From assembly GCA_041671545.1 (NCBI GenBank), contig JBAZBI010000001.1, positions 496,001 through 560,000 of the forward strand: DNA of 64,000 nt, in the 5' to 3' direction. The position numbers were made by a program, and so were the translations under genes. Below, one piece after another: positions 9,659 to 18,914 of this stretch. The notes under the pieces are model-generated. The model saw only the letters and a list, made by a program, of their open reading frames with translations, did not search any database and was not told the DNA's origin. Every line of letters begins with the position of its first letter. The stretch's first letter is position 1. This DNA comes from UBA1563 sp041671545 (GTDB lineage Bacteria > Bacteroidota > Ignavibacteria > Ignavibacteriales > Ignavibacteriaceae).

Positions 9659-11007
9659 TTTTGCAAGTCCTCCACAGCTTGTTTAAAAACTCTTCCACGA
9701 TGTTCATAATTTTCAAACATATCAAAACTTGCACAAGCCGGTGAAAGCAGTACAATATCACCGTCTCTTGTATCTTGATTGGCGGCTTTTACGCAAGCTT
9801 CCATTGATTCTTTCAATTCCACTTTAACAATCGAGTGAAAATATTTGAAAACCGTTTCAGCAGAAGAACCGATCGCATAAATTTTTTCAACTTTCTCTTT
9901 CACCAATTCCTTAATTTGATCATAATCATTTCCCTTGTCTTGTCCGCCAAGAATAAGAAATAACGGTTCATTGAAACTTCTCAACGCATACCAAACAGAA
10001 TCAACGTTGGTTGCTTTTGAATCGTTGATATATTTAACTCCGTTAATTTCTCTGACAAATTCCAATCTATGCTCTACACCTTTGAATGAGCGAAGACCTT
10101 CGATAATTTTTTCTTGCGGAAGACCGATACAATTTGCAGCGATTATTACTGCCATTGCATTCGCGCGATTATGTTCACCGGGTAATGAGATATCCCTGGT
10201 ATTGCATGTAAAAAGAGTTTTTCCATTTTCGTTGTAAATGATTTTTTCGCCTAATACAAAAGCGCCGTTTTTCAATTCCTTTGAGAGAGAAAATTCTTTT
10301 ATCTGTGCATTCGTGTTGAAAGAATACTTGTTCAGAATTTGGTCATCACCATTTTTAATAAAGATTTGCCTACCGGTTTGACTCTTGAAAATGGATAACT
10401 TTGCTTTGGCATAATTGTCCAGATTATTATCATAGCGATTCATATGATCCGGAGTTATATTCAATATCATCGAAATGAAGGAGTTGAATTCCTGATTAAA
10501 ATCAAGTTGAAAACTTGATACTTCAAGTGAAACAAATTCATTTTCTTTAACATCCAGAACAATTTCAGAAAAAGCAGAACCAATATTTCCTGCAGGATAA
10601 GATTTTCTTCCGCAAAGATTAATCACATGATCCATTAATGAAGTTGTCGTTGTCTTTCCATTTGTACCGGTTATTGCAATAATTTTTCCACGACAAAAGT
10701 GAGAAGCAAATTCAAGCTCACCAAGAATTGGAATATTTTTTTCTTTGGCTTGTAAAACTACTTTTGATGCAGATGGAACTCCCGGACTAATAATTATAAA
10801 ATCGCAATCAAAAACTTTTGCCGAATGTTGTCCTGCTTCATATTGAATTCCTGCTTCTTTTAATATTGCTAACGACTTTTCGATCTTCTTTTCGTCTGCA
10901 AGATCGCTCACAAAAGGAATACTACCAAGCTTTTTAACCAATATTGCCGCGGCTCTACCGCTTCTTTCGGCACCAAGGATCGTTATTTTTTTGTTTTGCA
11001 AATTCAT
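9655..11007 (-). CDS. murD: UDP-N-acetylmuramoylalanine--D-glutamate ligase
   Basis: Adds D-glutamate to the murein precursor. N-terminal dinucleotide-fold motif ILGAERSGRAAA, ATP loop ITGTNGKTTTTSLMDH near residue 113, and central motifs LNITPDHMNRYDN and GEHNRANAMAV. The C-terminal domain carries YINDSKATNVDSV and the LLSPACASFDMFENYEHRG motif, which is diagnostic of MurD. 450 aa, no anomalies. Confidence 0.97.
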   Translation of the reverse strand: MNLQNKKITILGAERSGRAAAILVKKLGSIPFVSDLADEKKIEKSLAILKEAGIQYEAGQHSAKVFDCDFIIISPGVPSASKVVLQAKEKNIPILGELEFASHFCRGKIIAITGTNGKTTTTSLMDHVINLCGRKSYPAGNIGSAFSEIVLDVKENEFVSLEVSSFQLDFNQEFNSFISMILNITPDHMNRYDNNLDNYAKAKLSIFKSQTGRQIFIKNGDDQILNKYSFNTNAQIKEFSLSKELKNGAFVLGEKIIYNENGKTLFTCNTRDISLPGEHNRANAMAVIIAANCIGLPQEKIIEGLRSFKGVEHRLEFVREINGVKYINDSKATNVDSVWYALRSFNEPLFLILGGQDKGNDYDQIKELVKEKVEKIYAIGSSAETVFKYFHSIVKVELKESMEACVKAANQDTRDGDIVLLSPACASFDMFENYEHRGRVFKQAVEDLQK

Positions 11008-11009
11008 AT

Positions 11010-12119
11010 TTATCTAATCTTAAATGAAGCTAAACTTATGATCGCTAAAATTATTGCGATGATGTAAAAACGAATTACAATTTTCGGCTCAGGCCACCCG
11101 ACCATTTCAAAATGATGATGGATCGGAGCCATTTTAAATACTCTCTTTCCCGTGCCGTATCTCTTTTTTGTGTATTTGAAATAAACACGCTGGATTATAA
11201 CGGAAACAGTTTCCATAAAAAATATTCCGCCAAGAATCGGCAACAGGAATTCTTTTTTAATCAGTACAACTAAAATTCCTAATGCGCCTCCAAGAGCTAA
11301 CGAACCAGTATCGCCCATAAAAACTTGAGCCGGATAAAAGTTGTACCAAAGAAATCCAAGCGATGCGCCAATTACCGCTGCAACAAAAACCGTTAATTCA
11401 CCTGAGCCGCGTAAATACATTATGTTAAGGTAATCGGCATATTTTATATTTCCACTTACATAGCTTATAATTGCCAATGCTATCATGACGATCATGATAT
11501 TTCCGATCGCTAATCCGTCTAAACCGTCGGTTAAATTCACTGCGTTTGAAGTTGCAGTGATGATAAAAATTACAACTGGAATGTAGAAGTAAGAAAAATC
11601 CAAATTCATATCTTTTAAAAATGGAATTGTGGTTAACGTATTCTTTCCGGCAAATTCAGGTGAATACCAGATAACAACACCAACTACAAATCCAATGATT
11701 ACTTGTCCTAATAATTTATAACGCGCGATCAATCCATTTGGTAATTTTTTTACAACTTTTAAGTAGTCATCAAGAAAACCAACTAAACTTAGCCAAACCG
11801 TTCCGGATAAAATCAAAATGATATATGTGCTTTTAATATCACTCCACAACAAGACAGGAATTACAATCGCGGAAATGATTATAATTCCACCCATTGTCGG
11901 AGTGCCGGCTTTCGACCAGTGATTCTTGGGTCCGTCTGCTTTTTTTGCTTCACCAATTTGATGTTTCTGAAGCATTTTAATTATACGTGGTGCAAATAAC
12001 AGTGAAATAAGTAATGCTGAAATGGCAGCTAACGCACTTCGAAACGTCAAGAACCTGAAAACATCAAATCCGGGTGGATTAAAAACTTTATTAATATATT
12101 CAAGGAAATAGTAGAGCAT
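11010..12119 (-). CDS. mraY: Phospho-MurNAc-pentapeptide translocase MraY
   Basis: Transfers phospho-MurNAc-pentapeptide to undecaprenyl phosphate to form lipid I. About ten membrane helices. MraY signatures visible are GTPTMGGIIII with the preceding K/NHW segment, the cytoplasmic aspartate loop FLDDYLKVVKK, NAVNLTDGLDGLAIG, VFMGDTGSLALGG and the C-terminal HHHFEMVGW. Two bases before murD, and sharing one base with the end of murF. Confidence 0.97.
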   Translation of the reverse strand: MLYYFLEYINKVFNPPGFDVFRFLTFRSALAAISALLISLLFAPRIIKMLQKHQIGEAKKADGPKNHWSKAGTPTMGGIIIISAIVIPVLLWSDIKSTYIILILSGTVWLSLVGFLDDYLKVVKKLPNGLIARYKLLGQVIIGFVVGVVIWYSPEFAGKNTLTTIPFLKDMNLDFSYFYIPVVIFIITATSNAVNLTDGLDGLAIGNIMIVMIALAIISYVSGNIKYADYLNIMYLRGSGELTVFVAAVIGASLGFLWYNFYPAQVFMGDTGSLALGGALGILVVLIKKEFLLPILGGIFFMETVSVIIQRVYFKYTKKRYGTGKRVFKMAPIHHHFEMVGWPEPKIVIRFYIIAIILAIISLASFKIR

Positions 12120-13507
12120 TAGTTTTGCAGCTTTCGTTCTATTTGATTAACAAATTCTTCCATCTTCATTCCACGTGAACCTTTTACAAGTACAACTAAA
12201 TTTTGCAATGAGTAATTGTCAAGAAAGTTTCCCAATTTTTCTCTTGTGGAAAAATGTTTACAAGAAATTTTTTCCACTTGCAATTTTTCTGCAAGATTTT
12301 TCATCTGCTTTCCCAAAAGATAAACTTCATCAATTTTGTTCTTTTTAATTGATGTTGCCAAAAGTTTATGCTCTTTTTTTGATTCAGTCCCAAGCTCAAA
12401 CATATCACCAAGAACAGCAATTTTTTTTGGATAAAGCGAAATCATTTTAACCGCTTTAAATGCGGCTTTCATCGATTGAGGATTAGCATTGTAAGTGTCA
12501 TCGACCAATAAAACATTTTCATACTGCTTTGTGTTGAGTCTCTGTTTCACCGGTTTGATCTTATCAATTCCATTTAGAATTTCTCTTTTTGTCAGACCAA
12601 GTTTTAATGCAATCACAATTGCGGCAGACAAGTTTTTAGCATTATGTTCTCCCAATAATGGAGAAATACACACAAGAGAAGTTTTTTTGTTCTGAATGCG
12701 TAGCATAGTTTTCCCGTCATTCGTAAAACCAATGATTGAAGCTTTCACTTCAGCATCATTTTTAAACCCGAAAGAAATATTTTTATACTTGTTTACAAGC
12801 GGTCTTAATCTTGTGTCATCAGTATTGATGAAAATCAATCCTTTGTTTTTTGCGGTTTCATCAAACAATGCAATTTTTTCTTTTTTAACTCCTTGAAGAT
12901 CTTTTAAATATTCTAAATGCGAAACTCCGATGTTTGTTATCAATGCATAATCCGGCTGCAGAATTTTTGAAGAATATGAAATCTCTCCGAAATGATTAGT
13001 TCCGGTTTCAGCGATTAAAACTTGATGTTTTGCATTACACGAAAAAATTGTTAACGGAACTCCTATATGGTTGTTGTTATTTCGTACTGTTGCTTGTACC
13101 TTAAACTTTTCCGAAAGGAGAACTAAAAGAATTTCCTTAGTGGTGGTTTTGCCGTTGCTGCCGGTAATTCCTATTACTTTTGCCGATAATTTTTTCCTCC
13201 AGGCATTAGCTAAATCTCCTAATGCTTGAATTGTATTTTCAACAGTTACAATTGTTCCATCGCAATTTTCATATTTTTTTAATTCATCTTCGCTAATGAT
13301 AACTGCATTTGCACCTTTGGCTAAGGCTTCTTCAACAAAGTCATGCCCGTTAAATTTTTCACCTTGAATTGCGATGAAGATCGAATTTGGTTTTACTTCC
13401 CGGGTATCAATCGTTACATGTAAAGCGGATTTATAATCATCCGGATTATAAATTGACGCCGTCGGCATATTAAATAAATCTTGTAAAGTAATAGTTATCT
13501 TTTTCAT
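12119..13507 (-). CDS. murF: UDP-MurNAc-tripeptide--D-Ala-D-Ala ligase
   Basis: Attaches D-Ala-D-Ala to complete the murein pentapeptide. ATP loop ITGSNGKTTTKEI at about 114-126, ETGTNHFGEI, and LLVDDTYNANPQSMKAA in the central/C-terminal region; DTYNANP is diagnostic of MurF. 462 aa. Located between murE and mraY with one-base overlap to mraY. Confidence 0.97.
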   Translation of the reverse strand: MKKITITLQDLFNMPTASIYNPDDYKSALHVTIDTREVKPNSIFIAIQGEKFNGHDFVEEALAKGANAVIISEDELKKYENCDGTIVTVENTIQALGDLANAWRKKLSAKVIGITGSNGKTTTKEILLVLLSEKFKVQATVRNNNNHIGVPLTIFSCNAKHQVLIAETGTNHFGEISYSSKILQPDYALITNIGVSHLEYLKDLQGVKKEKIALFDETAKNKGLIFINTDDTRLRPLVNKYKNISFGFKNDAEVKASIIGFTNDGKTMLRIQNKKTSLVCISPLLGEHNAKNLSAAIVIALKLGLTKREILNGIDKIKPVKQRLNTKQYENVLLVDDTYNANPQSMKAAFKAVKMISLYPKKIAVLGDMFELGTESKKEHKLLATSIKKNKIDEVYLLGKQMKNLAEKLQVEKISCKHFSTREKLGNFLDNYSLQNLVVLVKGSRGMKMEEFVNQIERKLQN

Positions 13508-13516
13508 GACACTGCT

Positions 13517-14989
13517 TTAATTACCAACCAAATATTTTTCTGCAATCTCTTTATCAGAGAAATGGTGTTTAACTCCCTGAATTAATTGATAATTTTCATG
13601 CCCTTTGCCTGCGATCAATACGACAGAAGCGTTATCACTTTCAACGATGGCTTTTTTAATTGCTTCTTCTCTATCCAAAATAATTTCATAATTATTTTTT
13701 GAAATTCCTTTAACTATATCCTCAATTATCGTTTCCGGATTTTCGTTTCGCGGATTATCATTTGTAATTACAACTGAATCACTCAACTCTGTTGCTATTC
13801 TTCCCATCACCGGGCGTTTCGTTGCATCGCGATTCCCACCACAACCAAAAACTGTAACCAATTTATTTTCTTTCGACATTACTTTTCGAAGATTGATGAT
13901 CGCTTTTTCTAAACTGTCTGCGGTGTGTGAGTAATCGATGACTGCTTTTTTTGTTTTACCGGAAACGATTTCAAATCTTCCCGGAACGAGAGGAATGGTT
14001 TCAATTCCTTCCAGAATATTTTCGATTGAAATACCCGATACAAAAGTTGCCACAAAAGCAGAAGCCGCATTGTAAGCATTGAATTCACCTATCAACGGAG
14101 TTTTTACTAAATATTCTTTCCCATCATTCTTCAATAGGAAATTCGTTCCTGAAAGATTGAATGCGATATTCAAAATTCTAAAATCTGCTTTCTCATTTTT
14201 TCCATAAGTAATAATTTTGGCTTTACAATCTTTTATTAAATCAGAAAAATGTTCGTCATCGCAATTAACAACAGCAAATGAATTTGATAGCAGTCCACCG
14301 AATAATTTTTTCTTTGCTTCGAGATAATTTTCAAAACTGTTGTGAAAATCAAGATGATCTGAGGTAATGTTTGAGAAGATCGCAACGTTAAATGGAATTC
14401 CGTAAACTCTCTCAAGCGCCAATGAATGAGAAGAAATCTCCATTACTACCGAAGTGCATTGTTCGGAAATCATTGTGAAGAACAATTCATGCAAATCAGA
14501 AGATTCCGGTGTAGTCATGCTTGATTCTACTACTTTATTTCCGATAATATTTGAGATCGTTCCGATCAGTCCAGTTTTCTTTCCAGCTTTTTCTAAAATA
14601 TTTTTGAGCAAATAGGTTGTGGTTGTTTTTCCGTTAGTCCCGGTAATTGCATAAGAAAAAAGTTTTGTAGATGCTTCTTTGTAAAATGCATTTGCTAATT
14701 CAGCAAGAGCAATACGCGAATTTGAAACTAAAATCCTTGCGATCTTTTTCAAGTGAAAATAATTTTCCGGGATCGAATTATTATCTTCAATCACAATTGC
14801 AATCGCTCCGCTGTTGATCGCTTCAGTAATAAATTTGTGCCCGTCGCTGTTAAATCCTTTTATTGCAACGAAAATGGAATTGGCTTTAACTCTGCGGGAA
14901 TCGTAGTGAATTCCGCTCACATCTTTTCGTTGTACCTCACCGGTAACTTGAATAGCGTGGACACTATTTAATAATTGAGTTAATTCCAT
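13517..14989 (-). CDS. murE: UDP-MurNAc-tripeptide synthetase MurE, mDAP type
   Basis: Adds the third residue of the stem peptide. ATP loop ITGTNGKTTTTYLL at about 115-128, DYSHTADSLEKAI in the C-terminal half, and TNDNPRNENPETI near residue 405. The DNPR tetrad is the established signature of enzymes that use meso-diaminopimelate rather than lysine, so the peptidoglycan is predicted to be mDAP type. Its stop shares a base with the neighbouring ftsI stop/start junction at 14989. Confidence 0.97.
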   Translation of the reverse strand: MELTQLLNSVHAIQVTGEVQRKDVSGIHYDSRRVKANSIFVAIKGFNSDGHKFITEAINSGAIAIVIEDNNSIPENYFHLKKIARILVSNSRIALAELANAFYKEASTKLFSYAITGTNGKTTTTYLLKNILEKAGKKTGLIGTISNIIGNKVVESSMTTPESSDLHELFFTMISEQCTSVVMEISSHSLALERVYGIPFNVAIFSNITSDHLDFHNSFENYLEAKKKLFGGLLSNSFAVVNCDDEHFSDLIKDCKAKIITYGKNEKADFRILNIAFNLSGTNFLLKNDGKEYLVKTPLIGEFNAYNAASAFVATFVSGISIENILEGIETIPLVPGRFEIVSGKTKKAVIDYSHTADSLEKAIINLRKVMSKENKLVTVFGCGGNRDATKRPVMGRIATELSDSVVITNDNPRNENPETIIEDIVKGISKNNYEIILDREEAIKKAIVESDNASVVLIAGKGHENYQLIQGVKHHFSDKEIAEKYLVGN

Positions 14990-16986
14990 TAGTAGAGCGC
15001 TATTCCGTTAGTTTCATTTTGTGCAGTTAGTTTGCAAAACATTCCTTTTTTAATTGATGTTCCAGCGGAAATACTTTGTGAAATAATTTTGCCGCTTCCT
15101 GCTATCTCACATTTCACATTGAAAGACGAAAGAATTCGTATTGCTTCACGAAGTGATTTTCCTCCAAGATCGGGCATAACTTTTTTTGAGAAATCAATTT
15201 CAAACACATCGTTTTTAGTTTGAGCCGGAGAAGCAAAGACCAATTCTGCATGTTTTACATTCTTGTTATCCGCGTAAGAAAAATGTGTATCAAGTTTATT
15301 TGATTGTTGTTGTTTTACTGAACCGGGATTCATTGCTATTATATTTGAAGCGACTTCGTTAAACACCGGCGCTGCCACATCACCACCATAATAGCTGTTT
15401 TGCTTTGGTGCATTAACTAAAACATAGATCAAATATTTCGGACTTTCAGCCGGGAAAAAACCTATGAAAGAAGAGTTATAACTTTGTGTTGAGTATTTCC
15501 CTTCAACTATTTTTCTCGAGGTTCCCGTTTTGCCTCCTGCAGTGCATGAAGTGAGTTTTGCTTTTTTCCCGGTTCCCTCTTCTACTGCCGAAACAAAAAA
15601 GTCACGCATCAGTTTTGAAGTTTCATCTTTAATAACTTGTCTAATAAATTTTGGTTGAAACATACTGACTGTTTTACCGTCATTCGATTCTATTTTTTCA
15701 ACCAACTGCGGTTGGAACAATTTTCCGCCGTTGATAATTGCCGCGTAAGCTGCTGTTAGTTGAATTGGAGTTACAGCAACTTCATATCCAAATGATACAG
15801 ATGATTTTGTGTAGTCAGTCCAATTTGCCGGATTTTTCAAATTCCCTTTTGCTTCGCCAGGTAGTTGAATATCAGTATAATTTCCAATTCCGAAATCTCT
15901 CAAGTAAAGATAAAACGATTGAGTATCCATTTTCTGCGAAAGCTTGGACATCCCAATATTACTTGAATGGGTGAAAACTTCTTTTACTGTCATCCAGCCG
16001 GAGTTGTGTGAATCTTTAATAGTAACATTTTTGAATTTGTAACTTCCATTCTCTCCAAAAACTTTATCATCCGGTGTACAGATTTTCTTATCCAAGAAAG
16101 CCGCTAAAGAAATTGCTTTAAAAGTTGAACCTGGTTCATACGTGTCTGCAATAACTTTATTACGCTTTACGGAATCGCCGCAAGTGTTGTAAAGATTCGG
16201 GTTGTAATCTTCACTATTTGCCATCGCAAGAATTTTTCCGTTGGTAGGATCCATCACTATTCCGATAGCATTTTCTGCTGCATTATTAACCTCTGCTTTT
16301 TTAATTGCATTCTCTAAAATCGTTTGGTACGTTTTATTTATTGTTAAATAAATCGAGTTCCCAGGCGAAGGAGGATTGATAGATTCTTCCAAAACCGTTA
16401 TCATCTCGCCACGTGCATCCCTTAAAATGATTCGGCTTCCGTCAACTCCTTTTAATTCACTATTAAAGTATTTCTCGATCCCGTCAGCACCAAAAAAAGA
16501 AGCATTTACGTAACCTAAAATGTGTGCGGCAAAATTGTCATACTGATAAATCCTTGATGGATCCTCATCAAATCTGAGTCCATTGATTTTCAGTTTTTTT
16601 AAAACTAATGATTTTTCAGATTCAATCTTTTTAGCGATACAAACATTTCTGCTTTTGGTAGTCTTCATTAAATCAAGAAAATATTTTACCGGGTTTCCCA
16701 ATTCCGACGAGAATGCTTCGGCAATTTTTTGTTTGTCGATTTTTCTGGCAGACTTTACATCTACAAAAAACGAAATTTCATTTTTATTAAATGAAAGCAA
16801 TAGTCCGTTTGCGTCATATATTAAGCCGCGCTGCGCTTGTATCGTTTGAACAGTTTTATTCTGAACCTCCGCATATGCGCCGTATTCTACATTGTGCAAA
16901 ATTTGAACATTATATAACCGGAAAACCAAAGTTAGGAATCCTAAAAAAACAAAAATGACTACAACCAGTAATCTATTATTGTTCAT
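14989..16986 (-). CDS. ftsI: Septal transpeptidase FtsI (PBP) with PASTA domain
   Basis: Class B penicillin-binding protein that cross-links septal murein. The frame extends upstream to 17067, but I place the start at ATG 16986: it follows GGAGA with 8-base spacing and is directly followed by the membrane helix RLLVVVIFVFLGFLTLVF. Pedestal domain, then catalytic SxxK as PGSTFK near residue 287, SxN as THSSNIGM and the KTG box GGKTGTSRK. The C-terminal part (VMPDLGGKSLREAIRIL onward) is one PASTA repeat. Overlaps ftsL by 11 bases. Confidence 0.95.
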   Translation of the reverse strand: MNNNRLLVVVIFVFLGFLTLVFRLYNVQILHNVEYGAYAEVQNKTVQTIQAQRGLIYDANGLLLSFNKNEISFFVDVKSARKIDKQKIAEAFSSELGNPVKYFLDLMKTTKSRNVCIAKKIESEKSLVLKKLKINGLRFDEDPSRIYQYDNFAAHILGYVNASFFGADGIEKYFNSELKGVDGSRIILRDARGEMITVLEESINPPSPGNSIYLTINKTYQTILENAIKKAEVNNAAENAIGIVMDPTNGKILAMANSEDYNPNLYNTCGDSVKRNKVIADTYEPGSTFKAISLAAFLDKKICTPDDKVFGENGSYKFKNVTIKDSHNSGWMTVKEVFTHSSNIGMSKLSQKMDTQSFYLYLRDFGIGNYTDIQLPGEAKGNLKNPANWTDYTKSSVSFGYEVAVTPIQLTAAYAAIINGGKLFQPQLVEKIESNDGKTVSMFQPKFIRQVIKDETSKLMRDFFVSAVEEGTGKKAKLTSCTAGGKTGTSRKIVEGKYSTQSYNSSFIGFFPAESPKYLIYVLVNAPKQNSYYGGDVAAPVFNEVASNIIAMNPGSVKQQQSNKLDTHFSYADNKNVKHAELVFASPAQTKNDVFEIDFSKKVMPDLGGKSLREAIRILSSFNVKCEIAGSGKIISQSISAGTSIKKGMFCKLTAQNETNGIALY

Positions 16987-17305
16987 TTGTTGATTCTCCT
17001 GCAGTAACAAAATTTTGCAATCCGCTTTTTGAGATTGAAACAGAATACATCGGCGATTTTTTTTCAAGCTGTAGTTCGGTCATGGCAATAGGAACGATCC
17101 GTTCTTCGGAACTTAATAACTGTGCGTCGGCAAGCAGTTTAGTCTGTTGATTTTCCAATTGTTTAATTTGTTCGTTTGTCATAACTATTTCTTTTTTCAT
17201 AGTATCGATACGAAGTTTTAACCCGACGTATCCGAGCAACAATAAAATTGCAGTAACAAAAGTTACCAGCACATGCAGAAGGTGATGCTCGTTTTTTCCG
17301 CTCAT
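16976..17305 (-). CDS. ftsL: FtsL-like small divisome protein
   Basis: 109-residue bitopic protein with one membrane helix (about residues 9-28) and a following heptad-rich coiled coil (LRIDTMKKEIVMTNEQIKQL, then LENQQTKLLADAQLL). FtsL sequences are poorly conserved; the call rests on topology, size and position between rsmH and ftsI. Overlaps the end of rsmH by 4 bases. Predicted to form a subcomplex with FtsQ. Confidence 0.8.
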   Translation of the reverse strand: MSGKNEHHLLHVLVTFVTAILLLLGYVGLKLRIDTMKKEIVMTNEQIKQLENQQTKLLADAQLLSSEERIVPIAMTELQLEKKSPMYSVSISKSGLQNFVTAGESTNEQ

Positions 17306-18228
17306 TTTTTTTCTGCCGCTCTCAGTTTTGCGCTTCTCGCCCTATTATTCATCGTTACTTCATCTTCACCCGGAAGAATTGGTTTCTTCGTTAAAATTTT
17401 TAATCTGCTCACTTTACCGCAAGTACAAACCGGGAAACCTGGAGGACAAATACAAGATGATGCTTCAAATTTAAAAAGTTCTTTTACTATTCTATCTTCT
17501 AAGGAATGATACGTAAGTATTGCAATTCGCCCATTCGGTAAAAGAAGATCAATCGCTTTTGTAAGAAATGTTTTTAAAGCAGTCAACTCATCGTTTACAT
17601 AAATACGTAAGGCTTGAAAAATTCTTGCAAGTGTTTTCACGACAAAATATTGCGGCGTTAATTGTTCTATTACTTCTACAAGGTCTAAAGAAGTTCGGAA
17701 CATTTTAGAATTTCTTTGCTCAATAATTGTTTTAGCAATTCTTCTTGAATTTTTCTCTTCACCGTAAGCAAAAAATATTTCCGTCAATTCTTCTTCTTCA
17801 AAAGTATTAAGCACATCCGCCGCATTGATCGCTAAATTTTTGTTCATCCGCAAGTCAAGCGGAGCTTCGGAGCGGAACGTAAATCCTTTTTCTACGTTAT
17901 CTAATTGGAAAGAAGAAACACCGAGGTCAGCAAATATTCCATCAAACCCGTTGATCGATTCCAATTTTGCAACGCTATCAATTTGTGTAAAATTGAAATT
18001 GTATAATTTCATGCGAGGATCATTTGCAAATTTTTTCTGGCAATAGTTGAAAGCTGTTTCATCCACATCTGTAGCGGCTAAAAGGGCATCTTCATTTAAA
18101 TTTTGCAAGATCGCCTCCGAGTGTCCGCCAAAGCCTAAAGTACCGTCAAAATAGTTTCCTGATTTGTTGCCGATAAGCAAGTCAAGCGATTCATGCAATA
18201 AAACCGGTTGATGCAGCAGTTCGGTCAT
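17302..18228 (-). CDS. rsmH: 16S rRNA (cytosine(1402)-N(4))-methyltransferase
   Basis: SAM-dependent methyltransferase (formerly MraW) for N4-methylation of C1402 in the ribosomal P site. N-terminal HQPVLLHESLDLL, SAM-binding FDGTLGFGGHSEAIL, central FDGIFADLGVSSFQLD, the QALRIYVNDELTALK motif and C-terminal ILTYHSLEDRIVK. 308 aa, standard. Contains a Cys-rich stretch CICPPGFPVCTCGK, common in this family. Overlaps mraZ by 4 bases. Confidence 0.97.
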   Translation of the reverse strand: MTELLHQPVLLHESLDLLIGNKSGNYFDGTLGFGGHSEAILQNLNEDALLAATDVDETAFNYCQKKFANDPRMKLYNFNFTQIDSVAKLESINGFDGIFADLGVSSFQLDNVEKGFTFRSEAPLDLRMNKNLAINAADVLNTFEEEELTEIFFAYGEEKNSRRIAKTIIEQRNSKMFRTSLDLVEVIEQLTPQYFVVKTLARIFQALRIYVNDELTALKTFLTKAIDLLLPNGRIAILTYHSLEDRIVKELFKFEASSCICPPGFPVCTCGKVSRLKILTKKPILPGEDEVTMNNRARSAKLRAAEKK

Positions 18229-18665
18229 TCCATTCTCATAACTTGAGAAGCAATTTGTTCAAATGTTTCTGGAGAACCGGCAACGTAGCTACTATAAACA
18301 TTATTATCCCAGAGTTCAATTTTTTTAAGAACACCAAGGATAAGAACTTCGTTTTTAATTCCGGCGTAGTCCAAAAGTGGTTGAGGAATTAAAATTCTTG
18401 ATTGAGCATCCATCGTATCTTCCTGCGCGTGTTGCAGCATCATACGGATGAACCTTGCTTCTTTTTGATCAAAAAAATTTAATTTTAAAAGTTTTTCTTC
18501 AATTAATTTCCACTGATCCTTCGGATATATTTCAATGCATTTATCAATTCCCAAAGTCATAACAAAAGAATTATCAGCTTCCTGCGAAACGTTTTTACGC
18601 AAACGTGCCGGGATGCTTAATCTTCCTTTGCTATCAATCGAATGTAAAAACTGTCCTTTGAACAA
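18225..18665 (-). CDS. mraZ: Transcriptional regulator MraZ
   Basis: AbrB-like double SpoVT/MraZ fold; it binds DNA upstream of its own gene and controls the dcw operon. N-terminal repeat FLHSIDSKGRLSIPARLRK, second repeat DAQSRILIPQPLLDYAGI. 146 aa. The start codon is TTG at 18665-18663, preceded by AAGGA at 8-base spacing; no in-frame ATG fits the conserved N-terminus. The operator described separately lies 30-55 bases upstream, fitting autoregulation. Confidence 0.95.
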   Translation of the reverse strand: MFKGQFLHSIDSKGRLSIPARLRKNVSQEADNSFVMTLGIDKCIEIYPKDQWKLIEEKLLKLNFFDQKEARFIRMMLQHAQEDTMDAQSRILIPQPLLDYAGIKNEVLILGVLKKIELWDNNVYSSYVAGSPETFEQIASQVMRME

Positions 18666-18694
18666 CTTATCTTTCCTTATTTATTGGAGTTTTA

Positions 18695-18719
18695 AACCAC
18701 TTTCTCCCACTACCTCCCA
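18695..18719 (-). promoter_or_regulatory. MraZ operator: three TGGGA-like repeats at 10-bp spacing
   Basis: Read on the minus strand: TGGGA (18719-18715), 5-base spacer, TGGGA (18709-18705), 5-base spacer, TGGTT (18699-18695). Direct TGGGN repeats with 5-base spacers are the established MraZ binding pattern in other bacteria. The third copy is degenerate. Confidence 0.8.
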
Positions 18720-18748
18720 AAATAAGTGATTTTTTTCGGTAAAGTCAA
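18718..18748 (-). promoter_or_regulatory. Predicted mraZ/dcw promoter
   Basis: On the minus strand TTGACT begins at 18748, and TTATTTTG starts 20 bases after its TTG, at 18725-18718. This resembles the Bacteroidota-type -33/-7 promoter (TTG, about 20 bases, TAnnTTTG) with one mismatch. The -7 box overlaps the first MraZ repeat, so MraZ binding would block it. Whether this lineage uses that promoter type is an assumption. Confidence 0.45.
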
Positions 18749-18914
18749 GAAAAATCTTTTAAAAAGATTAAGTTTTTTTTCTGATAACTTATTTATTTTT
18801 AGGCAGTTAGAGAGATTTCAGAAGGGTAACTTGTTATAAACAACGAGGATAAAGAAATTGAATTAAAGTGGGTTGTTAAAAGAAACAAAAAATAGGAATT
18901 TTCCCCCACCAACT

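Noticed and set aside
16987..17067. N-terminal extension of FtsI in the open frame
   Set aside because: It would overlap ftsL by about 90 bases and precede the signal-anchor helix with unrelated sequence; the ATG at 16986 has a well-placed Shine-Dalgarno site.
18866..18912. GTGGG...CCCAC hairpin downstream of rsmB as a terminator
   Set aside because: The loop is about 30 bases and there is no clear T-run directly after the stem.
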